From Muribaculum sp. An289 (GTDB lineage: Bacteria > Bacteroidota > Bacteroidia > Bacteroidales > UBA932): a stretch of 64,000 bases of DNA. The translations under genes and the position numbers were made by a program. The notes beneath the pieces were generated by a model that worked only from the letters and a program-made list of their open reading frames with translations, was not told the origin of the DNA and searched no databases. Location: contig NZ_NFIV01000006.1 of NCBI RefSeq assembly GCF_002159555.1, forward strand, positions 124,001 through 188,000, written 5' to 3'. Numbering within the stretch: position 1 is the first letter of the stretch; each line of letters opens with the position of its first letter. Of the stretch, positions 8,163-17,576 are shown one piece after another.

Positions 8163-8300
8163 CTGAGCAGACCTTCAACCGGAACGGAGCGGGCCTTCAA
8201 CTTGAGCGGACCTTCAATTGGGGCGGACCTTCAACCTGAGCAGGCTTTTAGCCGTAGCGGACCTTCAACTGGAATGTCTCTTCAACCGGAACGGCCCTTC
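8163..8300. repeat. 17-bp tandem repeat just after the FadL-like stop codon
   Basis: About eight degenerate copies of a 17-bp unit, best represented by TTGAGCGGACCTTCAAC on the plus strand. One unit is stretched to 22 bp. It begins immediately beyond the stop codon of the minus-strand FadL-like gene. Confidence 0.75.
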
Positions 8301-9950
8301 TCAGAATCTGAACCCGATGGTCGCCACAAACGACATGAGGTAGTTCTTTACTCTGAGTTGCGGCGAAGCAATGAATCTGTCTGGATTATCGGAGTCCGGA
8401 ACATAGTCAGCGTAAGGCCTGTAAATCAAGTCCGGATAATCTCCGTACCTGAATGCCACGTCCGCATAGAACGAGCCGTTTGTCTTGAAGCCGAGTCCTC
8501 CTGAGTAGACGAACGTATATGCCTTCGCATCCTTTGCCGCAATCTCTCCCGGAGTAATGAAGTTGAAACCGCCCCTGATGGCTACGTATGGAGTGACATT
8601 GATTTCAAGGCCGGCACGGAGGTTATGCGAAACGCCGTACTGTGAGACTATGTCGCTGTTTGCATATTCGAATCCGTCACGGGAGCCATCAGTGTTTTTA
8701 AACCTCATGGAACCGTAATCTACGCCTTCATAGTCGATGCTCAACAGTCCGAAGCGGCCGAAGGTATAGGCTATTCCGACGTTATACTTGAACGGGGAGG
8801 TGAGCCTGTAGGTGTAATTTCCCTCCGGTGTTCCCCTGGAAACACGGCCTCCGGTCATATTCCCGTTCTCGTCCCTTTTGGTCTCGGTGGTCACTTCCAG
8901 ATCTTCGAACCATCTTTCGGATATCGTTGTCCCGGTAGGGGTCTGGATGGCTGCGCCTATCCTCAGCCCGGCTACAGGGGCGGCGATGATACCGAATTTT
9001 GCATAAAATCCCCTTCCCGAACTTTGCAGCACGTATCTGTCATGAAGGGATATGAATCCCGTCTGGAAGTCGGAACTGTTTACCGCAAATTCCGAGAACC
9101 TGCTGTCCATCGTATAGTCCATCATTACGAAGCCCAGATTCACCCCGGCATAAATAATGTCTGAAAAATTGAAGCCGGCGTTCAGAATGATGTCGCTTTT
9201 GTTTCCGTAAGTCCTGTATGAAATGCGCTGGTCGAGCGGGCCTCCGGTGTAGATATTGTAGCCGTCGCCCGTCTGCTCGATGTTTTCGGTTATGCCCGCA
9301 TATTCGGTATCGGGCGCATTGCCGAAATTAGATATCGCTCCCGTTTCCCAGCCGAGTACGGATGCCCAAGGAAGCCCCTTGAAATAGGGGTCTTCTCCGT
9401 TCAACAACGACGAACTGATTCCCATGGTATTTGCCGCCAGTGCCCCTGCCCAGGAAGTCGCCGAATTTATGCCCCTTCCGTTGAAGGCCATGTTGTAATC
9501 ATGGGTGCGGTTGTAGACAAGTCCGACAGTGACGGATTTAAGGCCTCTTGAACGGTATGTGTCGAAATTGAGGACGAATCCGAAATTAGGCATGGTGAAC
9601 CTGTTCTGGCCGTCCCGGAAACTGTTCCCCATGCCGGCAGGAAGGCTTATTCCATCTCCAGAGATGCTGGATGCAGTGCGTGAAAAACTTCCGCCGAGGG
9701 TCAGCTCGATTTCTGAATACCGGTAGACTCCCGAGCCTGCCGGGTTGACGGTTATTCCGCCGATGTCGCCTCCGAGGGCGGTAAAGGCGTTGCCCAGGGC
9801 TATGCTTCTTGCCGTGCCGTAATAATCCGTGTACGAATAATTGTAGGCGTCGTATGCGCTTTGTGCTCCGGCAGTGGCCGGAGCCATCGATGTGACGGCT
9901 CCGATAATCCCTGCGGCTATTATGCTTGAAATGATTTTACTCCTGTCCAT
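8301..9950 (-). CDS. FadL/OmpP1/TodX-type outer membrane transporter
   Basis: A 549-residue protein with an N-terminal signal peptide (about 1-29, hydrophobic run then ATAGAQS). The mature N-terminus YYGTARSIALGNAFTALGGD and NPAGSGVYR match the FadL/TodX family hatch motif (NPA). A beta barrel of alternating strands follows and ends in the typical ATIGFRF with a terminal Phe. In the family these are channels for hydrophobic compounds across the outer membrane; the substrate cannot be told here. It lies 15 bp after a lipoprotein gene on the same strand and the two are probably co-transcribed. Short tandem repeats follow its stop codon. Confidence 0.85.
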   Translation of the reverse strand: MDRSKIISSIIAAGIIGAVTSMAPATAGAQSAYDAYNYSYTDYYGTARSIALGNAFTALGGDIGGITVNPAGSGVYRYSEIELTLGGSFSRTASSISGDGISLPAGMGNSFRDGQNRFTMPNFGFVLNFDTYRSRGLKSVTVGLVYNRTHDYNMAFNGRGINSATSWAGALAANTMGISSSLLNGEDPYFKGLPWASVLGWETGAISNFGNAPDTEYAGITENIEQTGDGYNIYTGGPLDQRISYRTYGNKSDIILNAGFNFSDIIYAGVNLGFVMMDYTMDSRFSEFAVNSSDFQTGFISLHDRYVLQSSGRGFYAKFGIIAAPVAGLRIGAAIQTPTGTTISERWFEDLEVTTETKRDENGNMTGGRVSRGTPEGNYTYRLTSPFKYNVGIAYTFGRFGLLSIDYEGVDYGSMRFKNTDGSRDGFEYANSDIVSQYGVSHNLRAGLEINVTPYVAIRGGFNFITPGEIAAKDAKAYTFVYSGGLGFKTNGSFYADVAFRYGDYPDLIYRPYADYVPDSDNPDRFIASPQLRVKNYLMSFVATIGFRF

Positions 9951-9965
9951 GTCGATGAATTTTTA

Positions 9966-11360
9966 TTATCTCCTTCCCGATGACCTTGAAACTCCTCCTC
10001 CGGAAGATCTCGTTGTCCCTGACGACCTCGAAACGGTTCCTCCCGAAGGTCTGTATGATGACGAGCTTCTCGATGGGGTGAAACTTTGCCGCGAAGTCGA
10101 TGAGCTCTTCCTGAACGTGCTGCCGCTATTCCTGTTCGACGAGCTTGATGTATTGTAAAAACTTCTTGAACTGCTACTTGAGGAAGTGCTGTATGACTGC
10201 CTGTCGGACGATGTGGTCCTTGAAGGCCTGAAACTGTTCACCGTGGCGCTTTGCCTGTACGTAGCGCTTTGCCTGTATGAGGACGTGGAACCGCTACGGA
10301 TGGAAGCGGCCTGCCGGTTTGCACCTGAAACCCTTGACACTCTTGATGCCGTATTGTTCCGGGATGGATTCTCCCCGGCGGTCATTGCCTGTTTTCTTGT
10401 CGAAGAAGTCGCGTATTTGCTGCTCGTCACTTTGTTCACTGCATTCAGGCCTGAAGTCCGGGTTGCCGTTGAGGCCGCCCCGCTTGTACGCAATACCCTG
10501 TTTACGCTGCCTGAAGATGTAGCCGTTCCTTTCGTCGCATTGGCGGCCGTATTTGTCGTCCTCGTAATCCTCATTCCCTGTACGGAAGTGCCGGAAGAGG
10601 ATGTCGAGTTGCGGTTTCCAGCGCTGACGGCGTCCCTGCGGTTGGATGTAATGGCTGTCGAAATGGAAGACGAACTTCCTCCTCTCGACCCTGAACCGTA
10701 GCCTGTCGAGTTCCTGCTTCCGTAATACCTGTCAGGTCCATGATGATGGTCCGGTCCGTAGATAGGATAATGGTGATGATGGTGGTGGTAGAACGGATAA
10801 TATCCGTAGAGCGGTCTGTATCCGAATACCGGATTGAACCAAGGGTCCCACCAGATGGAAGCGAAGTAAGGGTCGTATCCCCAGCCGCCCCACCACGGGT
10901 CCCAGTAATTGTAGAACCCTCCGTACCAGCCATAGTAGCCGAAGAGATTGCCCCAGCCCCAGCCTATGCGCAGGTCTGCCCAGTAAGGATAGTGGTAATA
11001 TCCCCAATTGTAAAACGGGGTGTTGTAAAAATAAAACTGGTTGATTGTCCCGTCTTCCGAAAGGAAGCCGTCAGAGACAGCTACCAGCGCCGTATCCTCT
11101 ATGAATCTGAACTGTGCGTTTTTTCCTGCAGGTACGGCAAGGGTGTCCGTGCCGCTTCCGGTACCTATAAGATATATGTCGGATTCGTTGGTCTCCTGCG
11201 TAAGCTCTGCAAGATAGCCGTTGTCATTTTCCAGAGGGGATTCATTACGGTAATAGAGCCCGTCCTCGTATTTCATGTCCGAGTATGCCGTATATGAGCG
11301 TACCGAACAAGAGGACAGAGCCATTATGACGGACGTTGCCGCGAAAAGATACTTTCTCAT
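9966..11360 (-). CDS. Lipoprotein with W/Y/G/H-rich core and Ser/Arg/Thr-rich tail
   Basis: 464 residues of no family I can name firmly. A lipoprotein signal with the lipidated Cys at 18 (IMALSSC) is followed by about 90 ordinary residues. Residues about 110-205 are extremely rich in Trp, Tyr, Gly and Phe (repeats like YYGWYGGFYNYWDPWWGG) and contain a natural six-His run at 192-197 and another HHH. Residues 210-464 are a low-complexity Ser/Arg/Thr/Asn tail with no clear domain. It is probably anchored to the outer membrane and partly disordered. Similar aromatic-rich lipoproteins occur in Bacteroidota, but no function is known to me. It precedes the FadL-like porin by 15 bp. Metal binding by the His cluster is only a guess. 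Confidence 0.75.
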   Translation of the reverse strand: MRKYLFAATSVIMALSSCSVRSYTAYSDMKYEDGLYYRNESPLENDNGYLAELTQETNESDIYLIGTGSGTDTLAVPAGKNAQFRFIEDTALVAVSDGFLSEDGTINQFYFYNTPFYNWGYYHYPYWADLRIGWGWGNLFGYYGWYGGFYNYWDPWWGGWGYDPYFASIWWDPWFNPVFGYRPLYGYYPFYHHHHHHYPIYGPDHHHGPDRYYGSRNSTGYGSGSRGGSSSSISTAITSNRRDAVSAGNRNSTSSSGTSVQGMRITRTTNTAANATKGTATSSGSVNRVLRTSGAASTATRTSGLNAVNKVTSSKYATSSTRKQAMTAGENPSRNNTASRVSRVSGANRQAASIRSGSTSSYRQSATYRQSATVNSFRPSRTTSSDRQSYSTSSSSSSRSFYNTSSSSNRNSGSTFRKSSSTSRQSFTPSRSSSSYRPSGGTVSRSSGTTRSSGGGVSRSSGRR

Positions 11361-11383
11361 AATTGTAATCTCCTATTTTTTTG

Positions 11384-11391
11384 TACTTTTG
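11384..11391 (+). promoter_or_regulatory. -7 box upstream of proS
   Basis: TACTTTTG matches TAnnTTTG. A weak -33 (ATTG ending at 11365) lies 18 nt upstream. The start codon is 57 nt downstream, and the divergent lipoprotein gene starts at 11360. Confidence 0.45.
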
Positions 11392-11447
11392 CACCTAATT
11401 CCAATAATCGTGCAATTTAAATATTTTTTTCAAATTTTTTGTATACA

Positions 11448-12926
11448 ATGGCAAAAGAGGTGACGAGCAGGGCGGAGAATTACTCCCAATGGTACAATAA
11501 TCTTGTTGTAAAGGCGGATTTGGCTGAAAATTCGGCAGTACGCGGGTGTATGGTGATAAAACCTTACGGATACGCCATTTGGGAAAAGATGCAGCATGAA
11601 CTTGACAGGATGTTCAAGGAAACCGGACATTCCAATGCGTATTTCCCGCTTTTCATACCCAAATCGTTTCTCAGCAAAGAGGCCGAGCATGTCGAAGGTT
11701 TCGCCAAGGAATGCGCCGTAGTTACGCACCACCGGCTCATGAACAATCCTGACGGGCCGGGAGTGGTAGTGGATCCATCGGCAAAATTAGAAGAGGAACT
11801 TATCGTGCGTCCGACATCGGAGACGATAATATGGAATACATATAAAAACTGGATAAAGTCATGGCGCGACCTGCCGATACTTTGCAACCAATGGGCGAAT
11901 GTGGTAAGATGGGAAATGCGTACGAGGCTTTTCCTCCGTACCGCCGAGTTCCTTTGGCAGGAAGGCCATACCGCACATGCGACCGAGCAGGAGGCGATTG
12001 AAGAGACTAAGAGGATGGTGAACGTCTATGCCGACTTTGCACGCAACTATATGGCGATGCCTGTCGTGGTCGGTCACAAGAGCGAGAACGAGCGTTTTGC
12101 CGGGGCGGTGGATACGATGTGCATCGAGGCCATGATGCAGGACGGAAAGGCCCTTCAGGCAGGCACCTCGCATTTCCTCGGGCAGAATTTTGCGAAGGCT
12201 TTCGATGTGAAGTATGCCAACAAGGACGGCCAGCTCGAATACGTATGGGCAACGTCATGGGGCGTATCCACAAGGCTTATGGGTGCCCTCATCATGGCGC
12301 ACGGAGATGACAACGGACTCGTGCTTCCTCCGAAACTCGCCCCTATCCAGGTAGTGATGGTACCTATTTTCAAGAGCGAAGAAGAGTTGAACGGCATCTT
12401 GGCGAAAATGAATGAGATAGCGGTATCGCTCAAAGCTATGGGGATAAGTTATAGGATAGACGACAGGGACAATCTCCGTCCGGGATTCAAGTTCTCCGAG
12501 TGGGAGCTCAAGGGCGTTCCCGTAAGAATAGCAATCGGTCCGCGCGATTTGGAAAACGGCATGGTAGAACTTTCACGCAGGGACGAACTGACGAAAGAGA
12601 GCGTGCCTCAGGAAGGTCTTGCCGAAAGGATTTCCGTGCTTTTGGACGACATTCAGAAAAACATTTATGCCAAGGCGTTGGCTTTCAGGGATAAAAATAT
12701 AATAAAGGTGGATACGTGGGAGGATTTCAAAGAGAAAATCACCCAGGGAGGCTTCCTTTCCTGCCATTGGGACGGTACGGTCGAGACCGAGGAGCGCATA
12801 AAGGAAGAGACCAAGGCTACAATCAGGTGCATACCAATAGATACTGCCGTTTGCGAGGAGGAAGGCAGGTGTGTCTATTCCGGCAGGCCTTCGCACAGAA
12901 GGGTGTTGTTCGCGATAGCATATTAA
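11448..12926 (+). CDS. proS: Prolyl-tRNA synthetase
   Basis: A 492-residue class II synthetase charging tRNA-Pro in the cytoplasm. It starts [20 protein letters not shown], the form seen in archaeal/eukaryotic-like ProS that Bacteroidota carry, without the editing (INS) domain of the E. coli type. Class II motif 2 is near [21 protein letters not shown]-type sequence (about 150-170), with TSETIIW (about 125) just before it. The anticodon-binding domain lies about 295-400 ([12 protein letters not shown]) and a zinc-binding-like C-terminal domain ends in RRVLFAIAY. The ATG at 11448 is chosen over an upstream in-frame TTG because it gives the family N-terminus. Confidence 0.96.
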   Translation: MAKEVTSRAENYSQWYNNLVVKADLAENSAVRGCMVIKPYGYAIWEKMQHELDRMFKETGHSNAYFPLFIPKSFLSKEAEHVEGFAKECAVVTHHRLMNNPDGPGVVVDPSAKLEEELIVRPTSETIIWNTYKNWIKSWRDLPILCNQWANVVRWEMRTRLFLRTAEFLWQEGHTAHATEQEAIEETKRMVNVYADFARNYMAMPVVVGHKSENERFAGAVDTMCIEAMMQDGKALQAGTSHFLGQNFAKAFDVKYANKDGQLEYVWATSWGVSTRLMGALIMAHGDDNGLVLPPKLAPIQVVMVPIFKSEEELNGILAKMNEIAVSLKAMGISYRIDDRDNLRPGFKFSEWELKGVPVRIAIGPRDLENGMVELSRRDELTKESVPQEGLAERISVLLDDIQKNIYAKALAFRDKNIIKVDTWEDFKEKITQGGFLSCHWDGTVETEERIKEETKATIRCIPIDTAVCEEEGRCVYSGRPSHRRVLFAIAY

Positions 12927-12980
12927 GGCTGTTGGAAAAACAAAAAACGATATAATAGCCGTTAACTAATTTTTGACATT

Positions 12981-14006
12981 ATGAGAAAATTGATTGTTTT
13001 ATTCGCTGTGCTTGCCGTTTGCCCGGTTTGTGCATTCGCCCAGGCCGATACGGTGAAAACCGACAGTGCGGCAGCGGATACGGTTTTGGCCGAAGAGTAT
13101 CAGGTGGCTGCCGAAATGGCAGAAGAAGTAGTGGCGGCAAAGGAGGTAGAGCCTCAGGTCGAAAAACCTAAGTACTGGACTACGGGACTGTCCACGCAGT
13201 TGGGTTTCTCGCAGGTGGGAATCACCCAATGGGCCGACGGTGCCAACCAGTCGATTTCGTTCAACTCGTTTATCGATGCCTTTGCCAATTATGCCAAGGA
13301 CAAGATTATCTGGGAAACGAGGTTGCAGCTTGCATACGGAATCATAACCGATATCGATGACGGCTTTACCAAGAAAACAGATGATAACATCCAGTTGGAC
13401 AGTAAGTTCGGGTATAACATATCCAAAAACCTGTATCTTTCGGCACAGTATTCTTTCAAGACCCAGTTCTCAAACGGTTACAAATACGATGGGAATACGA
13501 TTGTCCAGAAAGAGTCGGCCTTCCTGTCCCCGGGCTATACCAATCTTGCCCTCGGTATCGATTACAAGCCTTGGAAATGGCTCAGTCTCAATGTGGCTCC
13601 GCTCACCGGAGGTGTCGTTATCGTGAACGATCCTGCATTGAGGGAAAAATACGGCAACTACAAGACGGCCGAGGACGGCAGCAAGATAACCATGCCGGTC
13701 AAGTTCGAGCTCGGTGCCCAGGTGAAAATGGATATTAAGCTCAAAATAGGTTCGAAAATCGATTTCGCCTCCTATCTTACGCTCTTTTCGGATTATTTGG
13801 ACAAACCGCAGAATATCAGGGTGAACTGGGATACGGTTACGGATTTCAACATAAGCAAATTCTTCTCGATTAATTTCAGGACATACCTTATATATGACGA
13901 TGATATAATGATAACCGATTTCAGGAACCCTGAGGCCCCTGCAAAGCAGCGTGTGCAGTTCAAGGAAATATTCACAATCGGCTTCACTTATTCGTTCGGG
14001 GCCTAA
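12981..14006 (+). CDS. DUF3078 domain outer-membrane protein
   Basis: A 341-residue protein with a signal peptide (MRKLIVLFAVLAVCPVCAFA) and an acidic Ala/Glu/Val-rich spacer (about 25-60). The region starting KYWTTGLSTQLGFSQVGITQWADGA is typical of DUF3078 proteins of Bacteroidota. The remainder has alternating hydrophobic beta strands and ends in FTIGFTYSFGA, as in an outer-membrane barrel. The function of the family is unknown. It follows proS by 54 bp and precedes tilS by 32 bp on the same strand. Confidence 0.8.
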   Translation: MRKLIVLFAVLAVCPVCAFAQADTVKTDSAAADTVLAEEYQVAAEMAEEVVAAKEVEPQVEKPKYWTTGLSTQLGFSQVGITQWADGANQSISFNSFIDAFANYAKDKIIWETRLQLAYGIITDIDDGFTKKTDDNIQLDSKFGYNISKNLYLSAQYSFKTQFSNGYKYDGNTIVQKESAFLSPGYTNLALGIDYKPWKWLSLNVAPLTGGVVIVNDPALREKYGNYKTAEDGSKITMPVKFELGAQVKMDIKLKIGSKIDFASYLTLFSDYLDKPQNIRVNWDTVTDFNISKFFSINFRTYLIYDDDIMITDFRNPEAPAKQRVQFKEIFTIGFTYSFGA

Positions 14007-14038
14007 CGGATTCCGACGTTTAACGGATTTGTAATGTA

Positions 14039-15538
14039 ATGGCTGATTTACAGTATAGATTCAATAAAAATCTGTCAGGACTTTTCGGACAGGATGAGAC
14101 ATGCCCCCGCGTACTTCTTGCTGTAAGCGGGGGCGTGGATTCAATGACCATGGCCGAAATGGCTTCGACCTGCCCGTATATCGCGAAATCAGCCGTGGCC
14201 CATTGCAATTTTTCGCTCAGAGGGAAGGAGAGCGATGGTGACGAGGCTCTGGTGCGGAAGTGGGCGGAAGAGCATTCACTCCCGTTTTACCGCATCCGTT
14301 TCGATACTGTCGGGTACGCCGGGGAAAAGTCGCTTTCGGTAGAGATGGCCGCTCGGGAGCTCAGGTATGCATGGTTCATGGATTTGCTTTCGAAGGAAGG
14401 TTATGATTATGTCTTCGTTGCCCATAACATGAACGACAATGCGGAAACGCTGTTCCTCAATCTGCTCAGGGGCACCGGCATAAAGGGCATTTCGGGGATG
14501 AAGGCAAGAAGCGGCCGGATTCTGAGGCCGATGCTCATATTTTCCCGTCATGAAATAGAGTGTTTCGCTTCGGCACATTCCGTTCAATACAGGAACGACA
14601 GTACGAATTTTTCTTCAGAATACAAGCGTAACCGCATCAGGAACGAGGTTTTTCCGATTTTGGGCAAAATCAATCCGTCTTTTCTGAAAACCCTTGTTTC
14701 CGATATGGATTATTTTTCCGAGGTATCGGCTTTGGCTGACCGTGCTGTTGAGGATGCCATCCGTGCTGCGGCCTTGCCAGTTGCGGATACAGACAGTATT
14801 GCCTGCGAGTCGGCTTATTCTGTAAATGTATTGAAAAACAGTCGTTTGTCCTCTTATTCGCTGTTCGCTGTCGCTTCCCGTTATGGCTTTGCTTCGGCAC
14901 AGTGCCGCGATATGGAGAAGGTGCTTTATGCGGATAATGACGGTTGTCCTACGGGAAAATATTTTCTTTCTCGTTCGCATTTTGCCCTTGCCGACAGAGG
15001 CCGCCTTCTGTTTTACCCGCTTTGCAAGGTCCCCGTTTCATTGGGTGGCGGGGCTGTGCAGGATGAAATCGATGCAGGGGCAAGTGACTTGTCTTTCCGG
15101 TTTTTCTCCAGGGAATTTTCATTGAAGTTCCTTCCGTCCGATTCGGCTGAGCTGCCCTTCAATACGGCAGGTCCCCGAATGGAACGTGCAGGTGCGGGGT
15201 TCTCTTATGCAGGAGTTCCGGATGCCGGTTCCGCCGGTGCGGGTCACTATGGTGCCCGGCTCTCGGCTGTCAGCCTCTATGCCGATGCAGACAAGGTGCA
15301 ATTTCCGGTAAAAATACGGCAATGGCGCCCGTCCGACAGGATGAGGCCTTTCGGTATGAAAGGCTGGAAGAAGCTGAGCGACATTTTCTCGGATGCAAAA
15401 ATCCCTCTTGTCGAAAAGCATACGCTTCCAGTCATCGAAGATGCTTCCGGGGCGGTCGTTGCCATAGCCGGACTTAAAAGCTCCGAGGATTTCAGGGTAA
15501 CGGAGAAAACCCGCAGGGTGCTTGTAATAGTATCCTGA
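14039..15538 (+). CDS. tilS: tRNA(Ile)-lysidine synthetase
   Basis: A 499-residue enzyme that uses ATP and lysine to turn C34 of the CAT-anticodon tRNA-Ile into lysidine, so that it reads AUA. The PP-loop SGGVDS is at 30-35, followed by AHCNFSLRGKESDGDE and ELRYAWF, all typical of TilS. The conserved HNMNDNAETLFLNLLRG follows near 135, and RNDSTNFSSEYKRNRIRN near 190. The C-terminal domain ends in a TilS_C motif (VKIRQWRPSDRMRPFGMKG). A Gly/Ala-rich insert of about 35 residues (DNA about 15165-15270) interrupts the C-terminal half. The coding end is followed by a short duplicated segment containing the stop. Confidence 0.95.
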   Translation: MADLQYRFNKNLSGLFGQDETCPRVLLAVSGGVDSMTMAEMASTCPYIAKSAVAHCNFSLRGKESDGDEALVRKWAEEHSLPFYRIRFDTVGYAGEKSLSVEMAARELRYAWFMDLLSKEGYDYVFVAHNMNDNAETLFLNLLRGTGIKGISGMKARSGRILRPMLIFSRHEIECFASAHSVQYRNDSTNFSSEYKRNRIRNEVFPILGKINPSFLKTLVSDMDYFSEVSALADRAVEDAIRAAALPVADTDSIACESAYSVNVLKNSRLSSYSLFAVASRYGFASAQCRDMEKVLYADNDGCPTGKYFLSRSHFALADRGRLLFYPLCKVPVSLGGGAVQDEIDAGASDLSFRFFSREFSLKFLPSDSAELPFNTAGPRMERAGAGFSYAGVPDAGSAGAGHYGARLSAVSLYADADKVQFPVKIRQWRPSDRMRPFGMKGWKKLSDIFSDAKIPLVEKHTLPVIEDASGAVVAIAGLKSSEDFRVTEKTRRVLVIVS

Positions 15539-15569
15539 ATTGTAAAATAGTATCCTGAGCCGTAAAACT
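15539..15569. repeat. Short duplication across the tilS stop
   Basis: The string ATAGTATCCTGA (with the TGA stop) recurs about 22 bp later, each followed by a TGTAAAA/CGTAAAA sequence. This looks like a small tandem duplication of the gene end. Confidence 0.55.
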
Positions 15570-15604
15570 GTGGCCGCCAGTCTGAAAAACCAGCTGACGG
15601 CCAC
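15570..15604. terminator. Stem-loop between convergent tilS and sppA
   Basis: GTGGCCGCCAG (15570-15580) pairs with CTGACGGCCAC (15594-15604): ten pairs with one mismatch and a 13-nt loop. It lies between convergent genes and could end transcription in both directions, although the flanking T-runs are short. Confidence 0.5.
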
Positions 15605-15675
15605 GTTATTAAAGTGTTATGATTTTCCGCTGCTCCGGAATTACGGCCTCAGAACTACGTCTCAGAATTACGGCT

Positions 15676-17469
15676 TCAGAACGTGAAGCCGTAGTCCCAA
15701 GGAAGCCTTGCGTAGATTTTTCCGGAGATTTCCTGAAGATTGCCGTATGCGCTTTCTATACGGTGTCCCAGCATGGCTTCTTCAATGGTGAGGCCTTCAG
15801 GAAGCGGAGTGCCTGACAGGGCGTCTATCACGGCACCCATCCCGCCGAACTGCTCCATAAGCATTTCTAACTGTGTCAGAGGTTTAGGATACTGTACCAC
15901 GGTGTAGTCGGTGTATCCGGAAACGGCCGCTGCATATTCGATTGCATCGTAAAGTCCTCCAATCTGGTCCACAAGCCCGATTTCAAGGGCTTCGGTTCCG
16001 GCCCAGACACGCCCTTGTGCTATTTCATCCACGTCTTCCACATCCATCCCGCGGCCCTGTGCCACCAATTTCGTGAATTTTGTGTAGATGGTATCCACGG
16101 ATGCCTGCATGTACCTTTCTTCGGCAGCATCGAGAGGCCTCATGAGATTGAACATGTCGGCATGCTCGTGGGTCTTGATTGTGTATACGTTGAGGTGCGC
16201 CTTCTCTTTCACGGCCTTTCCTATTTCTGGAATCATGCTGAACACTCCGATGCTTCCCGTCAGTGTCGTAGCATCCGAAAAGATGTAATCGCAGCCGGCA
16301 GAAATCCAGTAGCCTCCGGAAGCCGCGTATGAACCGTATGAAGCGATGATTGTACGGCCCTGGGCCTTCATGAGGTCTATTTCGCGCTTGATTTTCTCAG
16401 CCGCGCTCACGCTTCCGCCAGGAGAATTAACACGGAAGACGATGGTGCGGATGGTCGTATCTTTCCTTATTTCGGCAAGTTGCCCGGAGAAAGAATCCCC
16501 GCCGATATTTTCGGAAGATTTTCCTTCGACGATTTCACCGTCGGCGTATATGACGGCTATCTTGTTGGCCGATACTGATTTTACTGTATTGTTCGCGGCA
16601 TAGTCGTCGAATGGGATGAAACTCAGGTCCTTTTCGTCCTCGACCTCGTAAAGGGTGCAGAGTTTTTCGCTCATCTGGTCCTTTGTAGCGGTCCCGTCAA
16701 TCAGCCCGTTTTCGATGAAATCCTCGGGCGAATCGAGTTCGAGCCCGTTGATCATGCCGTCAAGTTCTTCTATGGTGATATCCCTTGCCGAGGCCATTTT
16801 TTCACCGAGGCTCTCCCAGATTGCATCCAGCATCTCCTCGTTCTGCCTCCTGTTTTCCGGACTCATTTCACTTTTGATATAAGGTTCCCCGGCCGATTTG
16901 TATTTTCCGTGGCGGATAAGCTGGATGTTTATTCCAATCTTGTCCAGAAGGTCCTTGAAATAAATCATCTGGCTTCCGAGGCCGAGTATCATTCCGTTTC
17001 CATAAGGGGCCATGTATATTTTATCTGAAACGGATGCCAGATAGTAGCTTCCGAGCGTAGGTGTCTGTGTGAAGGATATGATGGCCTTCCCGCTTGCGCG
17101 GAATCTTTCAAGGGCGGTGCGGAACTCTTCCATCGCGGCTATCGGGCCGGAAAAATTGTCGGGTTCCATATAGATGAATTTCACTCCCGGGTCGGTTGCG
17201 GCCTTCTCTATCGCCTTGATGGCATCGTAGAGCGTTGTCGTTCCGCTGTTTTCCCCCATTATTATCTGGTTGAGGGAGGCGGGGATGCTCCTTTCCGAAA
17301 TGACATTTTTAAAATCGATTTTCAAAATTCCCGTTTTCGGAATGACAGGAGTCGAGGATTGTCCGAGAAAGGCCAGCGAGCCTATGACTCCGATACATAT
17401 CATGATTGCGATGAACAATGCAATCGCGCATCCTAAGAAGGAAGCCAAGAGTGTTTTTAAAAATTTCAT
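15676..17469 (-). CDS. sppA: Signal peptide peptidase SppA, 67K type
   Basis: A 597-residue serine protease of the inner membrane that degrades cleaved signal peptides. One N-terminal membrane anchor (about 5-38) is followed by two tandem S49 peptidase domains. The presumed catalytic Lys191 is in GKYKSAGEP and the nucleophile Ser384 in YAASGGYW, matching Lys209/Ser409 of E. coli SppA. The start MKFLKTLL at 17469 is chosen rather than an ATG four codons upstream. Just after the stop (plus strand 15619-15690) about three 14-bp repeats of GAATTACGGCYTCA type occur, each carrying a TGA in the gene's direction. Confidence 0.95.
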   Translation of the reverse strand: MKFLKTLLASFLGCAIALFIAIMICIGVIGSLAFLGQSSTPVIPKTGILKIDFKNVISERSIPASLNQIIMGENSGTTTLYDAIKAIEKAATDPGVKFIYMEPDNFSGPIAAMEEFRTALERFRASGKAIISFTQTPTLGSYYLASVSDKIYMAPYGNGMILGLGSQMIYFKDLLDKIGINIQLIRHGKYKSAGEPYIKSEMSPENRRQNEEMLDAIWESLGEKMASARDITIEELDGMINGLELDSPEDFIENGLIDGTATKDQMSEKLCTLYEVEDEKDLSFIPFDDYAANNTVKSVSANKIAVIYADGEIVEGKSSENIGGDSFSGQLAEIRKDTTIRTIVFRVNSPGGSVSAAEKIKREIDLMKAQGRTIIASYGSYAASGGYWISAGCDYIFSDATTLTGSIGVFSMIPEIGKAVKEKAHLNVYTIKTHEHADMFNLMRPLDAAEERYMQASVDTIYTKFTKLVAQGRGMDVEDVDEIAQGRVWAGTEALEIGLVDQIGGLYDAIEYAAAVSGYTDYTVVQYPKPLTQLEMLMEQFGGMGAVIDALSGTPLPEGLTIEEAMLGHRIESAYGNLQEISGKIYARLPWDYGFTF

Positions 17470-17505
17470 AACAGTATACAATTAGTGCGATTTTCAAACT
17501 GTCTA

Positions 17506-17513
17506 CAAAGTTA
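17506..17513 (-). promoter_or_regulatory. -7 box upstream of sppA
   Basis: On the minus strand TAACTTTG matches TAnnTTTG, 37 nt before the sppA start. No good -33 TTTG is visible at the proper distance. Confidence 0.35.
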
Positions 17514-17522
17514 CTGATACTT

Positions 17523-17553
17523 TTTGAAAAATTGGACTTTGTTTCTAAATTTG
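17523..17553 (+). promoter_or_regulatory. Promoter of the NfnAB-like pair
   Basis: TTTG at 17523-17526, a 19-nt spacer, then TAAATTTG at 17546-17553, exactly the Bacteroidota pattern. The start codon is at 17577. Confidence 0.7.
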
Positions 17554-17576
17554 CGCTCCGATAAATTAAAAGACAG

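Larger units (their letters stand above)
7032..8300. other. Repeat-rich gap between two convergent genes
   Basis: I see no credible gene in these 1,269 bp: the open frames are short, low in conserved motifs and overlap repeats. The stretch holds three 42-bp repeats (7138-7371), a palindrome (7411-7527), a 174-bp palindromic element (7876-8049) with conserved flanks to about 8120, and a 17-bp tandem repeat (8163-8300). It lies where transcription of the WbqC-like gene and the FadL-like gene would meet, a place tolerant of insertions. Confidence 0.75.

Noticed and set aside
8079-8504. Open frame of 141 residues after the 174-bp palindrome
   Set aside because: It is made of the element flank, the 17-bp tandem repeat and antisense FadL; no family or codon pattern.
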